This document shows positions 33,991-45,894 of a stretch of DNA of 64,000 bases, in pieces. This stretch comes from Adiantum capillus-veneris. Taxonomy: Eukaryota > Streptophyta > Polypodiopsida > Polypodiales > Pteridaceae. The notes beneath the pieces are model-generated. The model was not told the origin of the DNA, made no database searches, and saw only the letters and a program-made list of their open reading frames with translations. Made by a program: the position numbers and the translations under genes. The first letter of the stretch is position 1. Each line of letters opens with the position of its first letter. The stretch is taken from assembly GCA_014529385.2 (NCBI GenBank), contig CM043951.1:112762469-112826468 (forward strand). Reading direction: 5' to 3'.

Positions 33991-34950
33991 ATGATCCTTA
34001 AATGGTGAGTGAATTAGTACGTATTTTGAGGGTTTTTTTTCTAGAGTTTGGTCTTTTTATTCCATTTACACTAGTGGAAAAGTAGATAAACGTGATTGAG
34101 TACTTGATACAGTCTAGAAGTTGTAAACTTGCTAGATCTATTCTTGAGAGGTAAAGAGAGTTGTAAGTGAGATGGTCAAAGCATTTCATTCTTTGATTTT
34201 CTCATTACTTTTAGAGAGATACTCCGTTTTCATTACGGATTTTAATTTGCACTGTCTTTATTGTTTTTGTTTCTAATTTCCTTCCATTTACTATGAGTAG
34301 GGTAAGCAAAAATTGCCACCATCAAATTGGGTTGAAAAGATTATGGCAAAAAGAATTGGTAATGATGTTTTGGACAAAAATGAACATAACTCAAAAACTT
34401 TAAAAATCTGATAATAGAATCCTAAAACATGATCAAAAATTGACCAAGGGCCTTAAAAGACTCATTAGGTATAAGATAATAAGTTTTATCACATTTTGTG
34501 GTGAACATGTACCCTAAAGAAATATGATCATCTGACTAATACTAATCTCACGTAGCTGAAATAAAATTTTGGGATCAAAAGGATCTCAAAAAGACACTCA
34601 AAACAAGGGAATTGTGAGAAAACACTCAAAATTAGTCTATCTAAACAAAATTTGGGGATTTTTAACTTTTTGTAATCCAAATCAGATGGGATTTAGGAAA
34701 TAGCTTCCAAATAGCATAGATTACAACCTGACCAAGTTTCATGCCAAAAGAGAAGGTCAGACATGGATCGTGATCCATGTACATAATCAAACATTTTGGC
34801 TAAAATATGAATATTGGGTAGCTACAAATAAGATAAATTCTTTTCCCAAAAGAGACATTTGTAAAACGGTGGTCGAAATACCCAAAATCAAAGAATAGCC
34901 AAAAAAACTATCAAAACAGACCTAAGATTCTACTTGTGGCTGACAAAAAT
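33991..34950. other. Right flank of C3 insertion (inverted), with one palindrome
   Basis: No gene is seen. It contains ATGGATCGTGATCCAT at 34763-34778. With the C3 element removed and the segment re-inverted, this palindrome comes about 280 bp after the one at 27636, matching the earlier spacing. Confidence 0.55.
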
Positions 34951-35103
34951 TGTTAGACAAGGGGACCTAGAGCCTAGGAGTCCACCTCCCAACCACCCAC
35001 TATATAGCATGGCTCCTAGCCCTTTGCCCTAGTTGGACTCCCTTTCCACACTACGAAGCCCGGCCTTGCCCTTGTCTAGTCCGGCCTTGCCATTGTCCTG
35101 ACA
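34951..35103 (-). repeat. C3 3' LTR (153 bp)
   Basis: Sense strand TGTCAGGACAATGG to TTGTCTAACA, directly after the purine tract. It is the partner of 27744-27896. Confidence 0.9.
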
Positions 35104-35120
35104 TTACTCCCCCCTTAAAG
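35104..35120 (-). other. C3 polypurine tract
   Basis: Sense strand CTTTAAGGGGGGAGTAA immediately before TGTCAGG. Confidence 0.8.
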
Positions 35121-35324
35121 AAGAGCTTTTGTTCTCGAAAACAAAAGTGTGGGGAAGTTATTCTTAAGAACACTAATGTTTTCCCAAGTGGCACCTTCCT
35201 CAAGTCGACCTTTCCACTTGATTAAGGCTTGTTGATGTACACGATGACGCGTACGAAACTCATGATAGTCAAGAATACATTCAAGTTCATGCGGTAAGGT
35301 AGGAGGTTCAATGAAATCAACCAA
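35115..35324 (-). pseudogene. C3 chromodomain
   Basis: ECILDYHEFRTRHRVHQQAL followed by IKWKGRLEEGATWENISVLK is a chromodomain, which in chromoviruses guides integration to heterochromatin. The frame is separated from integrase by a stop near 35326. Confidence 0.88.
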
Positions 35325-35327
35325 AAT

Positions 35328-36464
35328 CTATTGGTCAATGACATTGTCGTCCCCATGTAACCGCTTACGTAAACAGCTTACATGAAACACCGGATGAATA
35401 CGAGAGTGTGAAGGTAGCAATAATTTGTAGGCATGATCACCTACTTGCTTGAGTATTTTGAAAGGCCAGCAATATCGAGGAGATAGTTTAGCTGTTGACC
35501 GAGTTTTCAGACTTTCTGAATGTTCTGGCACATGTAATACTTCCTCCCCTTCTTCGAAGGTAATTTTGCTGACGTTTCTCATCAGTGTACTCTTTATACC
35601 GATCCTGACGAGCGAGTTTCAGCATATCGATGTGGTCCTGGAGAAAATCCTTAATTTGTTGGAGCTTTTAGGTTGCCAACCCCACCGTAACAAGTGACCT
35701 ACGTTGAAACCCATACATGAGCATGAAAGGACTTAATCCAGTTGTGACATGCTTAGCACTATTGTAGGCAAACTCAAGAATAGGTAAGTATTCTTCCTAG
35801 TCTGACTGTTTTTTGCTAACATATGCTCTTAGCATATCGTCTAGCATTTGGTTAACTCGTTCAGTCTGACCATCTGTTTTTGGATGATCGATTGTACTGA
35901 GTTTTAGTTGTGCCAATCGTTTGAACACAACCCTCCAAAAATGATTGTTAAACTTGTGATCATGATTACTGACAATGCTACTTGGCAAACCATACAACTT
36001 GTATAGATTGTCCACAAATAACTTGTATAGTTTTGGAGTCTTAACCGTTGATTTGGTTGGAATAAGATTACATAGTTTAGTCAACCAGTCTACGACCACC
36101 CATACCGAGTCATGACCTCGTACAGTGGTTGGTAAACCCACAATAAAGTCCATAGAGATACTTTCCCATTTTCCATTGAGAATCTCCAAAGGATGTAAGA
36201 GTCCTCTTTTCTTTCATGCACTCTGCTTTTGTTAACTTGACATTTTTGGCAATGCAAGACATAAGCTTGAACAAAGCCATGTAAACCTGACTAGTAAAAC
36301 TTTCCTTGTACGATAGCATAAGTATTTCTAATACCCGGGTGCCCTGAACTTGGACTATCATGACATTCATAAAGAATTTGGCACCGAATGTCTGTGTCCA
36401 TCGGTACACAAACTCTCCCCTTATGGATTAGGTACTCATTGTCAATGGTGAAATGCTTCCATCG
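35328..36464 (-). pseudogene. C3 integrase
   Basis: Pieces in several frames. The zinc domain is near 36190-36400 (LHRWTQTFGAKF-like remnants, C-x-A-K-N). The core at 35797-36189 has WESISMDFIVGLP with the first aspartate and DGQTERVNQ with the glutamate. The second aspartate is lost (SIVSNHDHKF for the usual SDRD). The C-terminal part at 35328-35582 has LSPRYCWPFKILKQVGDHAY and HPVFHVSCLR. Confidence 0.85.
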
Positions 36465-37754
36465 CTATAGTTCATCACTCGATAGAGGGGAACCAGGTGT
36501 GGAGGTTAATGGCACACTACCATCATAGGAGTGAGAAGGATCCCTCATTTGTACAAGGCTCCACGCTTTGGAATATGCTTCATCATGCTCATATTTGCCT
36601 GTGAGAGAATCCAAAAATTCACTACGAAGTTCCATGAACAAGAGAGAATTGATCTCCGGCATACGACTTATAGCGTCAGCCACCACATTGTATCGTCCTT
36701 TACAATACAAGAGTTTAGCGTCATATTCCTGAAGAATCTCGTCCCACCTGGCTTTCCGACCCTTCAAATCCGTTTGTTGTGTAAACCATTTGATGCTTTC
36801 ATGGTCAAACACAATCTCAAACTGAGCACCATACAAATAATGCCGCCATGTTTTTAAGGCAGACACTATTGCATAGAGTTCACGCCCATAAGCAAAGTAG
36901 TTCTGCTGAGCTACATCAAGCTTCTTGCTTTCAAATGCAATAGGCCGTCCGTCTTGTAATGGGACTAATCCAATAGCACGGTTAGTGGCATCCGTTTCCA
37001 AAACAAATGGTTTCAAAGGATCTACAATAGCTAGTATGGGAGATGTAGCTAATGCATCCTTGAGCGTATCGAAACTCTGTTGTTGAGCGGGTCCCCACTG
37101 AAAAGCTTTTCCTTTGCCTTTCAGTTGATCCGTCATGGGAACAACAATATTAGCATAGTTTTTAATGAACCTTCGGTAAAAACCTGCAAATCCTAAAAAA
37201 AGTTTGTAACTCTTCCAGATTTTTAGGAGAAGGCCGCTGGTGGATTGTATCCACTTTCGATTGATCCATATATAGCCCATTAGCTGAAATAACATGCCCC
37301 AGATAGTGAATTTCTTCTTTCAAAAAATCACACTTAGATACTTTGGCATATAATTTATTTGTTTGTAACAATTCAAACACGGGCCTCAAATGTTGTAAGT
37401 GTTCTTCTTCAGAAGCACTGTAGACTAGAATGTCATTAAGAAAAACCTTTCATGAAGAAAAACGATGACATATTTTCTCAAGTACGGCTTCAAGACACTA
37501 TCCATAAGTTTCATGAATGTTGCGGGCGCATTGGTTAACCCAAAGGGCATTACCAAAACTCATAGTGTCCAAACCTTGTTCGGAATGCAGTTTTGGGTAT
37601 ATTAGCAAGTCCAATACGGACTGGGTGATAACCTGACCGCAAGTCTATTTTCATAAAAATGCGAGCATGAGTGAGTTTGTCGAACAACTCATCCACTCAT
37701 GGAAATGGGTACTTTTTCTTAACCGTAACCGCATTTAAGCCACAGCAGTCTACA
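36465..37754 (-). pseudogene. C3 reverse transcriptase (palm to thumb) and RNase H
   Basis: From the fold-back insertion leftwards: CGLNAVTVKKKYPFP, then in shifted frames the palm, the connection HYLGHVISANGLYMDQSKVD, and RNase H PFVLETDATNRAIGLVPLQD with its catalytic aspartate, then DAKLLYCKGRYNVVADAISR. At least two frameshifts lie between 37160 and 37600. The catalytic Y/F-x-DD region near 37440 is damaged. Confidence 0.85.
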
Positions 37755-37972
37755 CCGGCATGGTTAAGGAGCGAGCTCAGCGTAGCGAGCTTTTTTTTTT
37801 TTTCATCTCACCACCACTACCTCCCATTGCCGCCCCTTAGCAACCATCACCACCCACCACCCTAGCCCACCACTGGTGGTTAATAGTGCTAACTTACTAC
37901 CACCATGTTCCGCCCCTACTCCTACCACCACCGCCAATTGCCGCCTCTCTCTCCAGTGGAGTAGCCAAGGAC

Positions 37973-38773
<801 letters not shown>

Positions 38774-39397
38774 GTTTGTGTCCTCCTATCTTGCTCTCTC
38801 TATCCCTCTCTCTCTCTGCCCCCCTCCACTTGCCACCTCTCTCCCCACCCCCTATTCCTTTTCTCTCTCTTTACTCCCACCACATCACCCCCCCTTGAGT
38901 CCCATCAACCCTAGAGAGAAATGAAACGAAATGGAATGAAATGTTGTATTAAGGATTTTCATAAGGTAAAGATGACATATGAGACCAAATTGATACAGTC
39001 TTGGTGGATATAATACAATGAATGGGTACAAAGGAAAATGAGAGAGAAAGAGGGGGGAGCGGGGAGAGAGAGAGAGAGAGGGAAGGGAGGGGCTAGCGGG
39101 GGAGGGAGAGGTAGATAGATACATTTGTTTACCATATGACACATGGGACCAAAGTTACATGGGGCATATGGGACCAAGGTTACATGTGATGTAGTATTTG
39201 TGTCGCTGATGAGTGATTCTTGATGGTCCAAAATTGTGGTGATGAGAGTCGTAATGGAGAGCCCACACTATGGCTGGGAGAGGAAAGTGTGTAGGTCTAG
39301 GTCATGGCTAAAAATGTGAAGGATGTAAGTTTACATGTGACCAAAAGCTGAGCACTCTAGAAGTGTGTGGTACTCAGACTCTCGAACTTGCAGTGAA

Positions 39398-39399
<2 letters not shown>

Positions 39400-39454
<55 letters not shown>

Positions 39455-39706
39455 AGGGAGGGGAGGGGAGGGGAGAGACTATGAGAGGGGGGGAGGGGAG
39501 TGTAGTTTTTTTTTTTTTTAAAGGAAAAGAAAGGGAGAGAGAGGAGTGCTTAGGCCCCCCACAAAGAATTAAAAAAAACCATGCAAAGCAATAGCAACCC
39601 TTTAAAAAAAAAAAAAAAAAAACTACACTCCACTCTCCCCCCCCCGCAATGCCCCCCCCCCCCCCGTGTGCGCAAACCCTCCCTTCCCTTGCGGACCCCT
39701 CTCCCC

Positions 39707-39750
<44 letters not shown>
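39400..39750. repeat. Inner palindrome with GA/CT and T/A tracts
   Basis: The left side runs GA tract, G-rich, GGAGTGTAG, poly-T, AAAGG. The right side runs CCTTT, poly-A, CTACACTCC, C-rich, CT tract. The two sides are complementary around about 39560. Confidence 0.75.
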
Positions 39751-39754
<4 letters not shown>

Positions 39755-39775
39755 ATTCTCTCTTGCAGCTCCATC

Positions 39776-40295
39776 AGTGGCAATTACACGAACGAAAATT
39801 AATAAAATCATCCGTCAGGATCTTATACAGTTGGATACTAAGAGGACATGGGTAGACCCTACACAAGAATTGGGCACGAAGATGGCCGACTACAAAGAAA
39901 ACTTCCTACAGCTATCTGAAGATGGATTTGTGATTCGCCCGAGCTACATGGATACTCACCTGTCTCATGGTTTGAGATGTGCTATTGGTCAATTTCGTAC
40001 ATCCTCACACCAGCTGGAAATTGAATTTGGCAGATTTAGGGGAATCCCACCTGAGCGCAGAATTTGCAAGTTATGCGGAATGGAGCCGGAGACAAAATTA
40101 CACTACATATGCCATTGCATCGTATACTATGAGATACGTGGGCGTTTCCATTGCCTATTTAAAGAAGGCTTTGGACCTCTAGATAGAGTCATGCAATACC
40201 AAGATCAAAGATGCTTAGGCTTGTACCTACTGGAACTACATCGGCACAGGGATAATCTAATGAGAAGACAAAGAGCACTACAGCCTCAGAGGTAG
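39776..40295 (+). pseudogene. LINE-type reverse transcriptase C-terminus with zinc finger
   Basis: About 170 codons of ordinary coding composition between microsatellites. The segment CAIGQFRTSSHQLEIEFGRF, then IPPERRICKLCGMEPETKLHY with C-x2-C and a following H and C, is the zf-RVT region found at the C-terminus of plant non-LTR retrotransposons. The RT domain itself is absent. It appears captured inside the fold-back element. Confidence 0.65.
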
Positions 40296-40328
40296 ATCAC
40301 AGATTTCTTCGGATCGAGAGAAGCAGGA

Positions 40329-40523
40329 GTGGAAGGAGAAGCAAGAGGCCAGCAGCCATCACAAAGGAGTACCCACATTCATACCAAAGACACCCTCATT
40401 GATAGGGTGATTGAGCTTAGGAAATGGAGACGACCACGACCGAGATGCAGAAGCACACTTCATTGGAGGAGACTACAACAAAGGATTAGAAGCATTCTAG
40501 CCAGACACCCAGAATGCTCCTAA
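40329..40523 (+). other. Short frame after the LINE fragment
   Basis: 65 codons, arginine-rich near the end (RKWRRPRPRCRSTLHWRRLQ). No family is recognised. It may be LINE 3' flank captured together with the preceding fragment. Confidence 0.25.
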
Positions 40524-40820
40524 TACTACTCTCTCTCCACCTGCCACCCCTCTTCTCTTGATCTTTCTGTCTCTCCCAATGCCCCCCCTCTCTCTTCCCC
40601 TCCCGCTATCACTCTCTCTTTCTCTCCCCCTCTCTCCCTCTTTTACAAAAAAATGGAGGCACTAGAGATACTGCTAGTGCTTTGTATTTTTTTAATAGCT
40701 CTTTGCACCCTCTCTCTCTCTCTCTACCCTTGCCACCCTTCCCTCTCATCCTAGTGTGTGTGTCATAGAGAGAGAGAGAGAGAGATTCTACCCTTGCCAC
40801 CCTTCTCTCTCGTCCTAGTG

Positions 40821-40855
<35 letters not shown>

Positions 40856-40889
40856 GAGTGAGAGAGAGAGAGAGAGAGAGAGAGGGGAG

Positions 40890-40896
<7 letters not shown>

Positions 40897-40929
<33 letters not shown>

Positions 40930-41018
40930 AGGGGGTGGGATGGGGAGACAACAAGAGAGAGGGGTGGCGGGCGAGAGAGAGACACACGCACAGAGGGAAG
41001 ACAGCACGAGAGAGGGGT

Positions 41019-41092
<74 letters not shown>
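40897..41092. repeat. Poly-G run and GA microsatellite, right arm
   Basis: A run of about 31 G (40897-40928) and a GA tract of about 70 bases (41021-41092), preceded near 40820-40858 by a TG tract. Such runs are error-prone in sequencing, so lengths are uncertain. Confidence 0.85.
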
Positions 41093-41099
<7 letters not shown>

Positions 41100-41412
41100 T
41101 GGAGGGATTAGGAGAGGGGTTATAGAGCGACTAAGAAAAGAGAGAGGAAGAAGGGAGTAGGAGATAGGAGGACTTTAGGGAAGGGATGGTGGTTTCTAGA
41201 GGAGGAGGTGGAGGAAGGGAAGGTGGTTAGAGGAGTAGATGGAGAGAGGAGGTGGAGGAGAGGAAAGATTTTGGAGGAGGAGGCTGAGGAGGAGGAGGAA
41301 GGAAAGAGAAGGAAGCACATGGGCGGCAAGAGGAGGAAGGGGAGGTAGATAGGGCGGCACTCCCAAAAAAACAAAATCTCTCTCCGTTGAGATCGCTCCA
41401 AGACCTAACTCT

Positions 41413-41962
41413 AGTCTACACACATGCACATAATGTCATCTTTTTTCTTCACTAATAGGATAGAAGATGCCCATGGTGAAGAACTGGGTTGGATAAACCC
41501 TCTGCTAAGGTATTCAGCAAGCTGATGTTCCACCTCAGCAGCTTTAGAGTAACTCATACGGTAGGGCGGTTTACTGACAGGTTTACTGCCTGCAACCACA
41601 TCGATGCTATGTTGCACCGATCGTGTCGGCGGTAATCTTGGTGGCAAATCATTAGGAAAAACATCTTGAAATTCCTCTAATAATTTTTGTAACTCACTAG
41701 CAACGTTCGCTTGTTTGGAAGTAGCCATTGGTGGAAGAGATGAGAGAGAAGCATGCAACATTGAGGAATGTTCAACAGATTCAATGCTAGAGAGGAAATG
41801 AGACAACGAGTAACACAAGAAAACTTGATCTATTTCATTATCAAAAACGAGCTGCATAAGCTCAACTGTACATATCAATGGTGAAGAAGGTACATCCTTC
41901 TCTCCTAACAACAACACATGTGCGCCATGGGATTGGAACATCAAGCTATTGTGCTCATAGCT
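41413..41962 (-). pseudogene. C3 protease tail and RT N-terminus
   Basis: The frame SYEHNSLMFQSHGAHVLLLG, then EKDVPSSPLICTVELMQL, is the segment that follows protease in chromoviruses. It continues to LLEEFQDVFPNDLPPRLPP, PYRMSYSKAAEVEHQLAEYL, SRGFIQPSSSPWASSILLVK and MCVD. There it meets the fold-back element. The right end, at 41962, abuts the B2 LTR without a target duplication, which is one sign of the inversion breakpoint. Confidence 0.88.
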
Positions 41963-43418
41963 CTAGATTATTGATAAGGCTAGTAGACTGGTCACAATAG
42001 GGATCCAAAGGGGGACCATCTGTAGAAGAGAAATGTGCAAGCAATGGGCTTCAAAGACCTAAGGTTCAACTCATTAAGACGTACTTCCAAAATGCTAAGG
42101 TTCCAAAATTCAAAGGTTAAGTCCAATGGTGAATGCTTAGGAAAATGGGATTCTTGATAGTGTACAAATAGTCTTTGGAATCTCCTAAAGAGGAGGGGGT
42201 GAGCCCTTTTAGTAGGGGATGAGAGAGAAACACACACACACTCATGCATGCCGCTTTACACAAAGCGCATAGTGGACACATGTGAACTCCCTAGCCCAAT
42301 TGCCCATAAGGTGCATTCAAATCCTTTTGGATGGCTATAGAGGTGGACCAATGAGAATTAGGTGAGAATAAATCTAGTTTAATTCATTTAAATACACTTA
42401 AATGAAATAACCAATCAGAATTAATCTCTCTAGAAGACTATTGGCCAGTCTCCCAAGGGGCCAATGAGCATTCAGCAGGCCAATGGCTTGCCTGATTCCT
42501 ATTGGCCAGAAGACTAAGGGGTCCAATGAGAGTTTAATTGCATTAATTAATTACCTAAACCTCTCAAAAAAGGGGAAAGGGGGACACATGTCACAAGGCT
42601 ATCACTTATGCTTCTTAGTTATCATTGGCTAGGATTTGCAGGGTCCAATGGGGTGTCAACATGAGTAAAAATCATGAGGGGTCACCCAAGAGAGAGGGGG
42701 CTGATTTTGTCAAGTCATTATCACACACACTCTCACACAATCTGATGTGTGAAGAAAAGAAGACTCTCTCTCCTTCTCAAGATTTAATGGAAAGCTCATC
42801 ACCTACTCCGAGCTCGTGAGAAGGGAGGCCTACACCAGTACTCTTGGCTTTGTGATGCAAATGCAGCCAAGAGCCAAGCTCCAATGCATGCTCACCTTCT
42901 GTACCATGCTAATTACTAAGCTATGCTAAGCTATTAGGAGTGATTAGGTGAGGAGATATACTTCCTTCCTCTCAATCAAATCTCGTACCCTACTAGCCCT
43001 CACCATCTTTGAAGGTGTGTGAGGTCTTGGGTCTGAGACCATGAGGGAATTGATGTTGTGTTTTAAAGTGTTTGCTTAGTGCTTGAAGCTTTCATCTTCA
43101 TTGCACTAGATAACTATTGAAGGATCACCAAGGGTTGTATTGTAAAATGTGTTCCTTGATGGGGGAAACCTATAATACAAAACCTTTTGGAGGGGGGAGT
43201 GGATCCATATAAATCCGGTCCTCAAATGTTGTCAATAGCTTAATGTCTCTCTCTTTTGAAGTATTGTTCATGCCTATCTAACTAGGTGTTATGCTTTTTG
43301 TTGCTCTCTCCAACCAAGCACTCTTGCTATGCTTATTAGAAATATATTCTAATAAAATGCTCACTATGTTTATGTTATTTTACGCTACACACAAGTTACT
43401 AGGCCATTAAATGTTACA
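41963..43418 (+). repeat. B2 5' LTR, 5' end missing
   Basis: Begins mid-LTR at CTAGATTATTGATAAGG, which aligns to 50474 in the 3' LTR, and ends TTAAATGTTACA-like before the primer site. About 260 bases (42293-42555) are absent from the 3' LTR. The first 75 bases are at 30255-30181. Confidence 0.88.
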
Positions 43419-43419
43419 T

Positions 43420-43431
43420 TGGTATCAAAGC
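43420..43431 (+). other. B2 primer-binding site, initiator-tRNA-Met type
   Basis: TGGTATCAAAGC lies one base after the LTR end ACA and matches the common plant TGGTATCAGAGC. Confidence 0.8.
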
Positions 43432-43833
43432 ACAAGGTTTCTCTTTTCTTGCTCAAGAAGGGAGGTCCTCAATATATCTATAAATGGTTGGTATTATTAA
43501 TTAATTGAGTAAGTAGAATAGGGATTTTTCAGCCATGCAATGCGTGTGCCTTTGAGCATATAACTTGGCATTACCATCGAGAGCTATGGTCTTAATAGTG
43601 GAGTCCTACGGGGCTTGCCTACGGCTTAACCACTATTGAGCCATTAGAACCTTAATAGGAGCTGGTACTGTTTTGGTGTTGAAAGACCCTCTCTTATATT
43701 CCTTGCAATAAATGATATTTGTGCCACGGGTACAATGGCTTGAGTGTTTTTCTAAAGGGGTAAAGAGGAGCAAAAACTAGGGCTTGCAGTGCCAAAGTAC
43801 ACCTAAAAGTATTACACGTAAAAAATTGTTAGA

Positions 43834-45464
43834 ATGGCTGATAATAGTAAAGAGAGTGAAATTAATGTTGATACCTTTGATTTTGCTAATGAGCAAGCTA
43901 CTAATGATTGCCCTATGCCTGTTAACTACCTTGTTTCTAGGCTTAAACAAGCCATGGTCAATCCATCCCTCCAAAGTGAAGTGCAACGGCAGCTTCGTGC
44001 TCATGGGATTCTCCAAGCCCCCCATCATGAAGAGAGAGTACCTAGGAAGCCTCCTTGTGAGACTTCCAAAAGAGGCCTCTCTCCAATTCAGGAAGAAGAA
44101 GAGGATCCATACGAAGAGCTCAAAATTTTACTTCTTGATGACACATCTCCTTCCGAAAGGAGAACTCAAGAGCCCCACCAAAAGAATGAGAAAGAAGTGA
44201 GGGTCCTGCCACCTCGGTGGAGATGGCTTTATGAAGACGGCGGGCAAAACGGTCTCGAACACCCCTAAACAGAGAAGACCATCACACACTTCTCCACATA
44301 TATCATAATTCAAAGAGGGATGACAGAAAGAAAGAGAAGAGAAAGGTGATAAAGAGGTCACCCTCTTCTCCATCTTCTTCATCCTCTTCCTCTTATGAAG
44401 AAAGTGATGGTGCAAACAAGGAGGAACAAAGCAAGAAAAAGGCAAGAAAGAGGTCACCCTTTTCTCCATCTTCCTCAAATTCCTCATCTTCTAGAGAAAG
44501 TGATGGTGCAAATTTTGAACCACCAAAAAGAAGAGGCCATAGGAAATCATATGCCGCGTGGAAGAGATCATCCAGGCTCAAGAATTTCAAAGAGGGAGGA
44601 AAGACTCTATCTCTTTCCTTACCTTTGGTGCTACAGACAAAGTTTTGGCTTTCATCCAACAATTTGATGCGGCGTTTGAGGGCTTCACTGAGTCCTCTAA
44701 GCTACCCCTTGTAGCTATGCACTTTCAAAAGTCTACGGGCAAACAATGAAGCCCCACGAACGGTGAAGCCCCATGAACATGGAAAGATTTATGCCCCACG
44801 AATGGTCTAGCCTAAGGGCAAATGGTGAAGCCCCATGAACATGGAAAGCTTTAAGAGCTTCAATCATGAAGCATTTTTTTGGCTACCGATGCCAAAGACA
44901 AAGTACTCACCAAGTGGCGAAGCTTGAAACTCTCTCCCTACGAATCCATTGACAAATATGTAGACAAGTTTTGGGACTTACATCTCAAAGCCACTGTCTT
45001 CAAAAAGATGGATTTTGGAGTGGAAAAACAACAATTTTGTGTGGGCTTAACTGAACAAATGGTGGAGTATGTCAACTCCCAAAGGTCATGCATCATATCT
45101 GTAGTCATACACCATACCATGGTAGCTTCACGAATCAATTTACAAAAAGTGACTAAGAGAAATCCTAAGCCCACAGAAAACAAGAGTTCCAATGATCCTA
45201 AGGGGAAGGACAATGTCCAAAAGTCTCCTAAGGGCAATTCCAATAACAACAAAGCTAAGGAGAAGGGAGTTGACAAAGGAAAAAACAAACTCTCTCCTAA
45301 AGAGCTTGAGTGTTATCGCAAGGATAACCGTTGTTTCAAATGCGGCGAGCTAGGGCATGTGTACCATGATTTCCCCCAAAAGAACACCCGCCATAAGCCT
45401 CCTAGAGCTACCTTGGTTGAAATCCAAGAAGAGGAAGCTCACCACAAAGGATCTCCTCTATGCC
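43834..45464 (+). pseudogene. B2 gag
   Basis: It starts MADNSKESEINVDTFDFANE (43834) and stops at 44268. It continues as an SR-rich part in which the KRSPSSPSSS...SDGAN unit is duplicated (44346-44520; A2 has one copy). A frameshift near 44600 leads to GATDKVLAFIQQFDAAFEGF. A degenerate tandem repeat (GAAGCCCCATGAACATGGAA type, 44755-44850) replaces a conserved piece. From 44879 the frame is good to the knuckle CFKCGELGHVYHDF, whose last cysteine is lost. Confidence 0.85.
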
Positions 45465-45894
45465 ATGCTTGGGGAAAGGTAAGAGAACATGATGCTTTTA
45501 TTCTCTTTGAACCTGGTTCTACTCACAATTTCATATCCATAGAGTTGGCCACCAAGCTAGGCTTCCAAGCCTATGAGATGGGAGATGTCCTACCTGCCAA
45601 TGGTGCTTTCAAGGGGCAAGAAGCTTCAGTAACTCCCTTAATACGGAAATTGAGTCTCCATGTACAAAGCTACGTGGACAAAGAGGACTTCTTTATCTCT
45701 CCTCTCAAGCACAAGGATGTGATCCTAGGGGCCCCATGGTTTGAGCGCATGGTTGAAAATGTTAAATTCCCTTAAAGAAAAATATGCTTTAAGTTCAGGG
45801 AAAAAGATATGTACATAGATGCTAAGAAGTTGGGTAACACCATACCCATTGTACATACGCAAGCTTTCAATAAGTCAATAAAGATTTCTGTTAA
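45465..45894 (+). pseudogene. B2 aspartic protease
   Basis: AFILFEPGSTHNFIS holds the active site, with glutamate replacing the catalytic aspartate of the family D-P-G-S-T. It continues to VILGAPWFERM; a TAA at 45775 ends the frame. The following KDMYIDAKKLGNTIPIV matches A2 across the T2 insertion point. Confidence 0.85.

Noticed and set aside
41963..41972. B2 5' LTR start at TGATAAGG (41972)
   Set aside because: The 3' LTR shares CTAGATTAT to its left and starts 98 bp further upstream at TGTCATAA, so the 5' LTR is truncated rather than starting here.
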